From: Immundisolibacter sp049322795
GTDB lineage: Bacteria > Pseudomonadota > Gammaproteobacteria > Immundisolibacterales > Immundisolibacteraceae
Reading direction: 5' to 3'
NCBI GenBank assembly: GCA_049322795.1
Contig: JBMOQH010000024.1
Coordinates: forward strand, 62,001-126,000
DNA: 64,000 nt
Positions 24,397 to 32,057 of the stretch are shown here, piece after piece. Below the pieces are notes generated by a model. It did not search any database and was not told where the DNA came from. It saw only the letters and a program-made list of their open reading frames with translations. A program made the position numbers and the translations under genes. Numbering within the stretch: position 1 is the stretch's first letter; every line of letters begins with the position of its first letter.

Positions 24397-25554
24397 TTAC
24401 CTTGCGAACCAGCGCACCGCCCGGCTGTGGGCGGGAATGTCCTGTCCGACTTGTTCCAGCCAGGAGCGCAAGGGCCCCCTGCGGCGCGCGGCGATGGCCT
24501 GGCCGACCCGCACCCACAGCAGCACGGTGGACAGCACCGTCCAGCCGGCCACCAGCCACAGGCCGACCGCCGGCGCGCCGAGCAGGGCGCACAGCGTCAG
24601 CATGAGCAGGTTCGGATTGCGCCTGGCGGTGATCAGGCGGTTGTACGAATCGAACGGCTGCCAGACGAACAGCGAAAACCTGGCGCACACGGCCTGAAAC
24701 GTGCCCTCGGCGAGGCGCCCGGCGATGTAGCCGGCGACGATGACCCAGATCAGCGGGTCGACCGGCACGCTGCCGGCCGGCAGACCAAGCGCCCAGGCCG
24801 CGTACCAGAAGGGCGGGTGGATGAGGTCGATGCCGTGGTCGAGGATGTCGCCGAAGCGGCTGGACTGCACCGTTACCCGCGCCAGCTTGCCGTCGACGGT
24901 GTCCAGAAACGTCATCAGCCAGGCGCACAGCAGCCCCGGCAGCCACCAGCCGTCCCAGAACGCGAAGCCGGCAGCGATGGTCAGCACGAGGCCGGTGAGG
25001 GTGACCTGGTTGGGCGTGATGCCGCGGTGGGCGCAAAAGCCGGTCGCCCGGCGCGCCAGTGGCGGCCACCACCACTTGGTGATGAAGTCCGTGACGCCCT
25101 TGTAGGCGGTGCCGAACAGGCGCCGTTCGAGGGTGTCCTGCTCGCTTGGCGTGACTGGCAGGACGTAGGGTGCCTCGCGCTTGCGCAGCCGTTCCTGGTA
25201 GGCGCTGGCGAGCGTTTGCGGCGTCTCGGTCACGTAGCCGTCGGCGCTGCATTCGCCCAGCAGGACGGCCGGCGCGGCGGCGGCGGCGCCCACCGGCGCG
25301 TGCAGCGCCACCTGCGGGCCGTCGCCGTCGGCCCGCAGGGCGACGCCCGGGGCATCGATCAGGCTGTCGATGACGCGTTCGTCGAACAGGTAATCGGTGC
25401 GCAGGGCCAGCACGCTGCGCTTCTCCGGCACGCTGGCGCCGTCTTCCAGCACCTCGATGCCGCGCTTGCCGAGCACGCGCCGCAGACGCTCGCGCCCGCC
25501 AAGACCCCACAGGCGGACCGGCGCTTCGCCGAGCAAGACAGCAACCGGTTTCAC
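24397..25554 (-). CDS. CDP-alcohol phosphatidyltransferase with N-terminal domain
   Basis: A 385-residue membrane enzyme. The signature D-x2-DG-x2-AR-x8-G-x3-D-x3-D is complete (Asp218, Asp221, Gly222, Ala225, Arg226, Gly235, Asp239, Asp243), with membrane helices on either side. Residues 1-150 form an extra soluble domain beginning KPVAVLLGEAPVRLWGLGG that resembles degenerate sugar-phosphate nucleotidyltransferase domains fused to this family. The enzyme moves a phospho-lipid or phospho-alcohol from a CDP carrier to an alcohol. GTG 25554 leaves room for divergent promoters; ATG 25650 would start 5 nt from the opposite gene. Likely works with the lipid kinase and nucleotidyltransferase at 14-16 kb. 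Confidence 0.8.
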   Translation of the reverse strand: MKPVAVLLGEAPVRLWGLGGRERLRRVLGKRGIEVLEDGASVPEKRSVLALRTDYLFDERVIDSLIDAPGVALRADGDGPQVALHAPVGAAAAAPAVLLGECSADGYVTETPQTLASAYQERLRKREAPYVLPVTPSEQDTLERRLFGTAYKGVTDFITKWWWPPLARRATGFCAHRGITPNQVTLTGLVLTIAAGFAFWDGWWLPGLLCAWLMTFLDTVDGKLARVTVQSSRFGDILDHGIDLIHPPFWYAAWALGLPAGSVPVDPLIWVIVAGYIAGRLAEGTFQAVCARFSLFVWQPFDSYNRLITARRNPNLLMLTLCALLGAPAVGLWLVAGWTVLSTVLLWVRVGQAIAARRRGPLRSWLEQVGQDIPAHSRAVRWFAR

Positions 25555-25655
25555 TTTGGGACTAGGCCTGGGCTGGAAAATGGGCGGGCAATCGTATATC
25601 AAGCGGGCGCCGCCGCATCCGCGCGGCGGCTCAGGTCGATGATCAGGCACTTACA

Positions 25656-26591
25656 GTGAACGCCCGCCACCAAGATTTGCCCGCTGCCGAGCCGACGCCC
25701 GAACGAAGCTGGGTGCTGGCCCACCTGTCGGACCTGCACCTGACCGAGCCGCGCCCTGCGCCGGCCGCGGGGGTCACCGGCAAGCAGCGGCTGGGCCTCG
25801 CGTCCTGGAACAAACGCCGTCGCCACATTCATCAGCCGGCAGTGCTGCAACGCCTGGCGGCCGACCTGCTGGCGCAGGCGCCGGATCAGATCGCGATCAG
25901 CGGCGATCTCGTGCAGGTTGGCATGAGGCAGGAGTTCGAGCAGGCCGCCCGCTGGCTCGCGAGCTTTGCACCGCCGTCGAAGGTCCTGTTGGTGCCCGGC
26001 AACCACGAGGCCTACGCCACCAGCACGTGGGAGAAAGGCCGCCAAGGCTGGCGCGATTATCTGCCGCGGGCGCTGGACGGCGAGCCCTGGCTGGTGGGCC
26101 ACGAGGGCCTGCTGTTGATCGGGCTTTCGAGCGCGGTGCCCAGCCTGCCGGGTCTTGCCACCGGCACGCTCGGCAAGGCGCAGCTGGCGGCGCTCGAAGA
26201 GGCCCTGGAGCAGGGCGCGGCCGAGCGGCGGTTCCGCGTCGTCGTGCTGCATCACCCGCCGGTCGGCGTGGTCGGCTGGCGCAAACGGCTGACCGATCAG
26301 CGCCAGTTCGCGGCCGTCATTGCCCGCCAGGGGGCCGGACTCGTGCTGCACGGCCACGCCCATTGCGCCACGCTGGCGATGCTGCGCGGCAGAAACGGTC
26401 CGGTGCCGGTGGTCGGTGCGCCGTCCGCGTCGGCGCTCGACGCGCGGCCCGGACGGATGGCGGGCTATGGCCTGCTGCGCGTGACGCAAGCCGAGGCGGG
26501 CTGGCAGCTGCACCTGAGCCGGAGGGTATACCGGCCGCAGACGCAGGATTTTGGCTGGCTGGAGCATTGCCAGCTGCCGACCTCGGGCTGA
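25656..26591 (+). CDS. Calcineurin-like metallophosphoesterase
   Basis: A 311-residue enzyme with the full metallophosphoesterase signature: HLSDLHL, ISGDLVQ, PGNHE, VVLHHPP and LHGHAHC, which bind a two-metal centre. No signal peptide is evident, so it is probably cytosolic. The family includes cyclic nucleotide, lipid (LpxH-type UDP-diacylglucosamine) and general phosphatases. It is divergent from the CDP-alcohol phosphatidyltransferase gene, with about 100 bp between the chosen starts, so it may dephosphorylate the product of that enzyme (as phosphatidylglycerophosphate phosphatases do), but this is inference from position only. Confidence 0.85.
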   Translation: MNARHQDLPAAEPTPERSWVLAHLSDLHLTEPRPAPAAGVTGKQRLGLASWNKRRRHIHQPAVLQRLAADLLAQAPDQIAISGDLVQVGMRQEFEQAARWLASFAPPSKVLLVPGNHEAYATSTWEKGRQGWRDYLPRALDGEPWLVGHEGLLLIGLSSAVPSLPGLATGTLGKAQLAALEEALEQGAAERRFRVVVLHHPPVGVVGWRKRLTDQRQFAAVIARQGAGLVLHGHAHCATLAMLRGRNGPVPVVGAPSASALDARPGRMAGYGLLRVTQAEAGWQLHLSRRVYRPQTQDFGWLEHCQLPTSG

Positions 26592-26614
26592 GGTCGGCCG
26601 CCCGCAAGGGGTCA

Positions 26615-26644
26615 GGGAAGCGCATGGTTCGTGCAGCGCTTCCC
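26615..26644. terminator. Hairpin between convergent genes
   Basis: A 9-bp perfect inverted repeat GGGAAGCGC / GCGCTTCCC with a 12-nt loop lies between the metallophosphoesterase stop and the opposing gene. It can end transcripts from both sides. The arms are the same as in the hairpin at 9792-9820. Confidence 0.65.
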
Positions 26645-26666
26645 TTCCATGCAGGCCGGCAAGTGC

Positions 26667-27176
26667 TCAGCTATCCCGCCGCCAGCTCACGCGCAGCGTG
26701 GCGTCGTCCTCCACGTAGTGATAGTCGAGGGTGCCAGCGTAGGCGTGCTCGATGGCCTCGCCGAGGCCACGGGCCAGGTGCGCGTCGGTGGTGGTGATCA
26801 GCAGGCCGTCGGCCGTTTCCTCTTTCGCCATGATGCGCTTGAGCGGGTGCTCGGCGGCCTGCCGCTCGGCGTGATGATCGATCAAGCGCGAAATCTCGTC
26901 GCGGTGTGCGGTGAGGAAAGCGCCGCCGAGCGACAGATACCCCGCCGGCACGCGATCGTGCACCCGCTGACAGGCCGGGCAGCGCAGCTCGTGCGCGTTG
27001 TCCGGACGCGTCAGCCACTGCCAGCGGCCGTCGTGCCAGACCGCGCCGCAGTCGCCGCACACGCTGGGTTCGGCCGGCTTCATGCGGGCGACGTACGGGT
27101 CGTGAATCTGCTCGAAACCGCCGCGGTCGTGGCGGCCGTGATGCGGCAGGTCGGGGGTCTTGTGGGGTCCGCTCAT
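26667..27176 (-). CDS. BCAM0308-family zinc-ribbon protein
   Basis: A 169-residue protein resembling the BCAM0308 family of proteobacterial proteins, sometimes annotated as NMD3-like. A zinc ribbon is formed by VCGDCGAVWHDGRW (Cys-x2-Cys) and RCPACQR (Cys-x2-Cys), followed by the family blocks PAGYLSLGG, AEHPLKRIM and DAHLARGLGEAIEHAY, and a final TLRVSWRR strand. Members are often near stress or energy-metabolism genes; biochemical function is unknown. It lies 128 bp downstream of glucokinase on the same strand and could be co-transcribed with it. Confidence 0.8.
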   Translation of the reverse strand: MSGPHKTPDLPHHGRHDRGGFEQIHDPYVARMKPAEPSVCGDCGAVWHDGRWQWLTRPDNAHELRCPACQRVHDRVPAGYLSLGGAFLTAHRDEISRLIDHHAERQAAEHPLKRIMAKEETADGLLITTTDAHLARGLGEAIEHAYAGTLDYHYVEDDATLRVSWRRDS

Positions 27177-27304
27177 GATCGGCTCCGCGTTGAAGTGATG
27201 TGCTGTCGGCCTGGGTCGCTACCGTAGCGGCCGGCTCGCCGCGTCTCGTTGACCGTGCTCAATCGTCCGCGCAGGCCCTGCGCGCGGCGGCTACCCAGTG
27301 TGCG

Positions 27305-28255
27305 TCACGCGGCCTGGCGGGCGGCGCATGCGGCACCGAGCAGGCCGACACGCGGCTCGGTGATCGCGTGAATGGGCATCTGTTCGAGCAGGCCGGCCAT
27401 GCGTCCCTTGGCGCGAAACGCGTCCACGAAGGCGGCACTCTGGAACAGCGGCAGGTTTTTCTGCACCACGCCGCCGGCGAGATAAAGTCCGCCCGACGGC
27501 AGGCAGGTGAGCGCGAGATTGCCGGCGGCGGCGCCGCACAGCCCGGCGAACAGGCGCATGGCCTCCTTGGCGCGCGCGTCGCCGCCCGCGGCCCGCGCGC
27601 TGACGGCGGCGGCGTCGACGGCAGGTCCGCCGAGACATTCATGGATCAGTGCGAGCCCCGGCCCCGAGGCGAGCCGCTCGAACGACACCCGCTCCACGCC
27701 CAGGCGCAGGCGCGCGAACTCGCGAAGGCGCACCTGGCGGTCGTCGAGCGGCGCGAAATCGACGTGCCCGCCCTCGCTCGGAAACACCCGCCAGGCACCG
27801 CCGACCGGCACCAACAGCGCCATGCCAAGCCCGGTGCCGATGCCGAGCACCGCCCGCAGGCCGTCCGGTCGCGCCGTGCCCGGCTGGATCGTGACGACGT
27901 CCTGCGGCTCGATTGCGGCGATGCCGTGGCCGACGCCCGCGAGATCGTTGATCAGCGTGACGCGGGCGACGCCGAGCGCCGCTTCAAGCCGGGCGCTGTC
28001 GAGCTGCCAGGGCAGGTTGGTGATGCGCGCCTGGGTGCCGCCGTGGGGCGCCGGCTGCACGGGTCCGGCCACGGCGAAGCAGGCGCGCGGCGGTGCCGGC
28101 GCGTCCCCCAGAAACTCACGCACCGGCTCGGCGAGATCGGCATAGGCGGCGCTGTCGTAGGTCGCCTCGGCGAGCACCTCCAGCCGGCCGTCCCGCCAGC
28201 GCCCGCGCAGCAGGGCCGTCTTGGTGCCGCCGATGTCGCCTGCCAGCAGTTCCAT
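27305..28255 (-). CDS. glk: Glucokinase
   Basis: A 316-residue bacterial glucokinase (EC 2.7.1.2) that phosphorylates glucose with ATP at the entry to glycolysis. Motifs seen: phosphate-binding GDIGGTKTAL near the N-terminus, sugar-binding ITNLPWQLD, LINDLAG with the catalytic Asp, GIGTGLGMAL, and PSEGGHVDFAP. Length is normal for the Glk family (about 320). The ATG start is strongly supported by MELLAGDIGGTK. Together with pyruvate kinase at 61.2 kb it indicates a working glycolytic or Entner-Doudoroff route. Confidence 0.93.
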   Translation of the reverse strand: MELLAGDIGGTKTALLRGRWRDGRLEVLAEATYDSAAYADLAEPVREFLGDAPAPPRACFAVAGPVQPAPHGGTQARITNLPWQLDSARLEAALGVARVTLINDLAGVGHGIAAIEPQDVVTIQPGTARPDGLRAVLGIGTGLGMALLVPVGGAWRVFPSEGGHVDFAPLDDRQVRLREFARLRLGVERVSFERLASGPGLALIHECLGGPAVDAAAVSARAAGGDARAKEAMRLFAGLCGAAAGNLALTCLPSGGLYLAGGVVQKNLPLFQSAAFVDAFRAKGRMAGLLEQMPIHAITEPRVGLLGAACAARQAA

Positions 28256-28384
28256 TCGCCCCTCGCCATGCCGATCCGCCCGCCGACAGTGTGCACCGCG
28301 GGCGGCCGGCGGGGGAGGGCGCTCTTGGCCAGATCGCGGTGTGTCGCGCGAGACGGCGCCGGGCGGCTTTCCTTCAGCGCCCCA

Positions 28385-29266
28385 TCAGGCGTCGAAAATG
28401 CCCTGTTCCACCAGCTCGTACCAGCCCAGCAGATCCTGGCGCCCGTAGCCCTGATCGACGGCCTGCTGGTACAGGCGCTGGATGTGGCTGCCGATCGGCA
28501 GCGTCACGCCGACCCGCTCGGCGAGTTCCCGCACCAGGGTGATGTCCTTGCAGATCATGGTCAGGCCGTCGGTCGTGTGATCGAACGGCACCCGACCGTC
28601 GAACTTGGGCTTGACCAGCACGTCCATCACCCGCGTTGGCGCCAGACACGTGTCCATCACCTCCAGCAGGCGCTGCGGCTCGATGCCGACCGCCCGGCCG
28701 AGCGCCACCGACTCCATGACCCCGGACAGGGTGGAGACCAGGATCAGGTTCTGGCACAGCTTGGCGGTCTGCCCGGCGCCGACCGGGCCCAGGTGAAAGA
28801 CGTGCCGCCCCATGAGCTCGAACAGCGGGCGCACGCGCTCGAACAGCGCCGCCTCGCCGCCGACCATGATGCTGAGCGTGGCCGCCTGGGCGCCGCTGCC
28901 GGCACCGCTGAGCGGCGCGTCCAGGAAGCCGATGTCGTGCCTGGCGGCGTCCGTGGCCAGCTCGCCCGCCAGCAGCGGGCTGATGGTGCTGCAGTCGACG
29001 ATGACGCCGCCCGGCGCCATGCTGCCGACGAGCGCGTCCACCGTGGCACGCACGACTTTCTGGCTCGGCAGGCAGGTGAAAACGATCTGCGCCTCGCGGC
29101 CGACCGCCGCCGCGTCGGCGCCGGCCACGAGGCCCTGCGTGCGGGCGGCGGACAGCGCCGCGGGTGCCGGGTCGAAGCCCAGCACCCGGTAGCCGGCGCG
29201 CGCGAGGTGGCCGGACATGGGCAGCCCCATGGTGCCGAGTCCAATGAAACCGAGCACCGGCTGCAT
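28385..29266 (-). CDS. Beta-hydroxyacid dehydrogenase (3-hydroxyisobutyrate/tartronate semialdehyde reductase family)
   Basis: A 293-residue NAD(P)-dependent enzyme. The N-terminal Rossmann motif is GFIGLGTMGLPMSGHL, the substrate loop is DAPLSGAG, and the catalytic Lys lies in VGAGQTAKLCQN. Such enzymes oxidise beta-hydroxyacids or reduce semialdehydes. It is the last gene of the second Rieske module, 4 nt after the CMD gene, so it probably handles a hydroxyacid or diol intermediate of that pathway rather than valine catabolism. Specificity cannot be assigned from the sequence alone. Confidence 0.88.
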   Translation of the reverse strand: MQPVLGFIGLGTMGLPMSGHLARAGYRVLGFDPAPAALSAARTQGLVAGADAAAVGREAQIVFTCLPSQKVVRATVDALVGSMAPGGVIVDCSTISPLLAGELATDAARHDIGFLDAPLSGAGSGAQAATLSIMVGGEAALFERVRPLFELMGRHVFHLGPVGAGQTAKLCQNLILVSTLSGVMESVALGRAVGIEPQRLLEVMDTCLAPTRVMDVLVKPKFDGRVPFDHTTDGLTMICKDITLVRELAERVGVTLPIGSHIQRLYQQAVDQGYGRQDLLGWYELVEQGIFDA

Positions 29267-29270
29267 GACC

Positions 29271-29789
29271 TCAGCCCTTCTTGCCGGCCTTGGCCGGTTT
29301 GGCCTTGGCGGTCTTCGGCTTGGCGGCGGGTTTTGGCGTCTTGGCCTTGCCGCCCGCCATCTTGGCCGTGCCGCTGGCGGCGGCCGCCGCCTGGCGTGCG
29401 GCGGCGCTCTCCGACAGTGCCTCCTTCATGGCGAAGTAGGCATTGGCCGCCGCCGGGAAGCCGGCGTACACGCCCACGTGGCCGATGATCTCGACGATCT
29501 CCTGCTGCGTCAGGCCCACCTTCAGACCGCTGCGGATGTGCACCTTCAGCTGCGGTTGGGCGGTGCCCATGGCCGCCAGCGCGGCGATGGTGGTGATCTC
29601 CCGGTCGCGCAGCGCCAATTGCTTGGTGCGCGCGTAGGTGTCGCCGAAGGCGTAGGCCACGGTGGCCCTGGCGTAGTCGGGTGCCAGCTCGTTCAGCACG
29701 CTCACCACCTGGTCGGCGGCGTCCTTGTCCTCGATGGCGTGCAGCATCTCGAGCGCCTTTTTCATGCGCGGATCGTCGGTCTTGGCCAT
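29271..29789 (-). CDS. Carboxymuconolactone-decarboxylase-like protein with basic tail
   Basis: A 172-residue protein. Residues 1-130 match the CMD family (ALRDREITTIAALAAMG, LKVHIRSGLKVGLTQQEIVE, and HVGVYAGFPAAANA). There is no CxxC, so it is not an AhpD peroxidase. Residues 135-172 are an Ala/Lys/Pro-rich tail (AKPKTAKAKPAKAGKKG at the end) resembling histone H1-like extensions and unusual for this family. In the aromatic pathway such proteins act as lactone decarboxylases or isomerases. It lies between the beta subunit and the dehydrogenase of Rieske module 2. Confidence 0.87.
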   Translation of the reverse strand: MAKTDDPRMKKALEMLHAIEDKDAADQVVSVLNELAPDYARATVAYAFGDTYARTKQLALRDREITTIAALAAMGTAQPQLKVHIRSGLKVGLTQQEIVEIIGHVGVYAGFPAAANAYFAMKEALSESAAARQAAAAASGTAKMAGGKAKTPKPAAKPKTAKAKPAKAGKKG

Positions 29790-29846
29790 GTCTTCCCCTC
29801 CGGTGTTGTCGTGTCGAAAAGTCGTTGCGCGCGTGGGCGCGGCGCG

Positions 29847-30341
29847 TCAAATCTGGTTGAAATCGATCGGCAGATCGAGGTGGTCGTTCAGCAGCGTGAT
29901 CTTCTTGCGCGCGATGCGCCAGCGCCCGCCGTCCTGCACCAGCGTGTGGTCGTAAAAGCCGAACAGCTGCGCCGTGACGCGCCGGTGGTAGGTGCTGGTC
30001 TGCCAGTGGCTGCTGACCGTGAGCCGCCCGTCGTCGGCGGCCGTGACGTGCAGGTTGCTGATGACGTGGCAGGTGCGCGGCAGCGGCGTGACGAACGGCG
30101 TCAGGCCCGATTCGACGCGGTACACGCGATCGCCGAGCGCGGCGCGGCCAGTGAGATAAAAGAACGACACGTAGCGGTCCGGGTCGTCGCCGAGCGTCTC
30201 CTCGTCCACCCAGGCCGGGCACCAGAACTCGCAGTCGTCGGTGTAGAGGTCGAGCCAGGCCTGCCACTGCCAGCGGTCCAGGCAATCGGCCTCATGGAAC
30301 ACCACCGCGGCGGCGGCCAGGTGCAGTTCGGGCGTGATCAT
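29847..30341 (-). CDS. Rieske oxygenase small (beta) subunit 2
   Basis: A 164-residue NTF2-fold beta subunit with family features VVFHEADCLDRWQW near the N-terminus, YTDDCEFWCPAW, and the C-terminal WRIARKKITLLNDHLDLPID. ATG 30341 overlaps the alpha stop (ATGA), fixing the start and showing translational coupling; a longer frame upstream lies inside the alpha gene. It should pair with the alpha subunit just upstream in an alpha3beta3 complex. The pattern is closest to benzoate/anthranilate-type beta subunits. Confidence 0.9.
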   Translation of the reverse strand: MITPELHLAAAAVVFHEADCLDRWQWQAWLDLYTDDCEFWCPAWVDEETLGDDPDRYVSFFYLTGRAALGDRVYRVESGLTPFVTPLPRTCHVISNLHVTAADDGRLTVSSHWQTSTYHRRVTAQLFGFYDHTLVQDGGRWRIARKKITLLNDHLDLPIDFNQI

Positions 30342-31735
30342 CGGCCGCTCTCCCCGGCGGCCAGCGCGCGGCGCTGACCGTCCTTCATCAGCCGCAGCCA
30401 CTGCCGGTAGTTGGCGTGGAACAGCGTCTCGTCGGACATGTTCAGCGGCCCCGCGCTGCTGGTCTCGGGCTCGATGCCGAGCTCGCGCGCGTAGTCGTTG
30501 CCGCCGCGCACCATGGCGCCGAACCCCCGGCCGTGGCCGTGCAGCCAGTCGACCGCACGCGCCTGCAGGCCCTGCTGGCAGTTGCGGTAGGCGCCGACGT
30601 CGTCCGGCGTGCCGGTCGAGCTGATGTTGAAGAAATCCTCGTACTGGCGCAGGCGCTGGCGGCGCGCGGCGGGCGGCTCACCGACCGGCACCCAGCAGTA
30701 GATTTCCATCTCGGTCAGCGCCGTCGCCAGCGGGCGCAGCACGCGGAACTGGCCGATCACGGCGTTGTCCGTGCACTGCACGTTGGGAAAGATGGTGAGA
30801 TTGCGCCCGTACTGCAGCAGCCACTTGGCGCGCCCGGCGCCAAGGCGCGCGGCTAGCTGCTCGCGCTGCGGCCACAGCGGCCGGAACTCGGGCGCCGGGT
30901 TCTCGGTGAAGAACAGTGCGTGGCCGTTCTTGAGGCCGAAGCTGCCGGTTTTCAGATTCACGCCGAACATGGCCTCGATGTCCGGCCCCTTGTAGGCGTC
31001 GCCGGCGCGCGCGATGCGCCGGCGGGTGATCTCGATGAAGCCCTTGTGGGCGATGTTCAGGTGATAGCCGTCGAGGCAGTTCTCGACCTGCAGCTTCCAG
31101 TTGCCGGGAAAGGTGTAGCTGGCGTTGCCGCGCACCAGCTCCATGCCGTCCGGCGCCTGCTCGACCAGCAGGTCGATGAACACCCGCGCGTCGCCGAGGT
31201 GCTGTTCGAGCGGCAGCACGTCCGGGTTCAGGCTGGCGAACACCCAGCCGCGGTACTCGCCGAGCCTGGGCACCGCCTGCAGGTTATGGTCGTCGGCCTC
31301 GAAGGCCGGCGAGTAGGCGGCATCCGCGTGGTCCTTGATGGACACGCAGCGGCCGTCGGCGTCGAAGGTCCAGCCGTGGTAGGTGCAGCTGTGGAACTTG
31401 CGGTTGCCGGCGCGGTTCAGGCACACCAGCGAACCCTTGTGCGTGCAGGTGTTCAGGAATGCCTTCAGCTCCCCGGCCGCATTGCGCGTGACCATCACCG
31501 GCTGGCGGCCGATGTGCGTGGTGTAGAAATCGTGCGGCCGGGCGACCTGCGAGGCGTGGCACAGGAACACCCAGTTCGACTCGAAGATGTATTTCATCTC
31601 CAGCTCGAACAGGAACTCGTCGCGGAAGATGTCGCGATGCACGGCGAACACGCCGTCGTCGATGCGATCGTCGATGTAGCGATCGAAATCGATCGGCCCT
31701 GTGGCCGCCGTCGGCCGCTGCGCGGGACTGTTCAT
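30338..31735 (-). CDS. Rieske non-heme iron oxygenase, large (alpha) subunit 2
   Basis: A 465-residue catalytic subunit, probably of the benzoate/anthranilate/toluate 1,2-dioxygenase type. Rieske ligands are Cys97-x-His99 and Cys117-x2-His120. The iron site segment reads VENCLDGYHLNIAH, with the canonical bridging Asp222 and His225/His230, unlike alpha subunit 1. The C-terminal region ends with DETLFHANYRQWLRLM, a recognisable benzoate-dioxygenase-like motif. First gene of the module alpha-beta-CMD-dehydrogenase. No reductase gene follows, which is unusual for benzoate dioxygenases, where a benC-type reductase is generally adjacent. Confidence 0.92.
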   Translation of the reverse strand: MNSPAQRPTAATGPIDFDRYIDDRIDDGVFAVHRDIFRDEFLFELEMKYIFESNWVFLCHASQVARPHDFYTTHIGRQPVMVTRNAAGELKAFLNTCTHKGSLVCLNRAGNRKFHSCTYHGWTFDADGRCVSIKDHADAAYSPAFEADDHNLQAVPRLGEYRGWVFASLNPDVLPLEQHLGDARVFIDLLVEQAPDGMELVRGNASYTFPGNWKLQVENCLDGYHLNIAHKGFIEITRRRIARAGDAYKGPDIEAMFGVNLKTGSFGLKNGHALFFTENPAPEFRPLWPQREQLAARLGAGRAKWLLQYGRNLTIFPNVQCTDNAVIGQFRVLRPLATALTEMEIYCWVPVGEPPAARRQRLRQYEDFFNISSTGTPDDVGAYRNCQQGLQARAVDWLHGHGRGFGAMVRGGNDYARELGIEPETSSAGPLNMSDETLFHANYRQWLRLMKDGQRRALAAGESGR

Positions 31736-31762
31736 CCTCCCCCTCTCTGGTTAAGGAAGGTC

Positions 31763-31880
31763 TGCACAAGTCCATCCTGGACTTGCGCAGCCTCACCGAG
31801 CCCGGCAACTGTCCGGGCTCGTCTCCGCCGGATCAAACGCTTATGCGCTTGATCCGCGGGCGCGCCATCCGCGGCGCGCG
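31763..31880. repeat. Array of four hairpins upstream of Rieske module 2
   Basis: Consecutive inverted repeats: 31763-31789 (10 of 11 bp, core CAAGTCC / GGACTTG), 31798-31820 (GAGCCCGG / CCGGGCTC), 31829-31856 (CGGATCAA..CGC-TTAT-GCG..TTGATCCG) and about 31861-31878 (CGCGCC / GGCGCG). They fill the 322-bp gap between the divergent Rieske and TenA-like genes, where promoters for both must also lie. No clear -35/-10 pair found. The style resembles the array at 9671-9820. Confidence 0.7.
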
Positions 31881-32057
31881 AGCAAGACGCCGTCCGCGTC
31901 GGCGCCGGCAGCGTGACGGAAATCGACCGTCGCTAATGAACGGCCGTTCGGTTGCGATGCTAGCACGGTGCCGTCGGGTCGCCTTCTTGACGAGCATCAA
32001 TTTTCGCCGGGCCCAGCGGCAAAGAATGGCGCTTTCGACACCCCGGAGGAGACACCC

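Noticed and set aside
24200..24697. Plus-strand frame of 165 codons containing RTDNGREF as an intact gene
   Set aside because: Only the first 15 or so residues resemble transposases; the rest overlaps the phosphatidyltransferase gene antisense.
25555..25650. Longer start for the CDP-alcohol phosphatidyltransferase
   Set aside because: The extra 32 residues look non-coding and would leave 5 nt between divergent genes.
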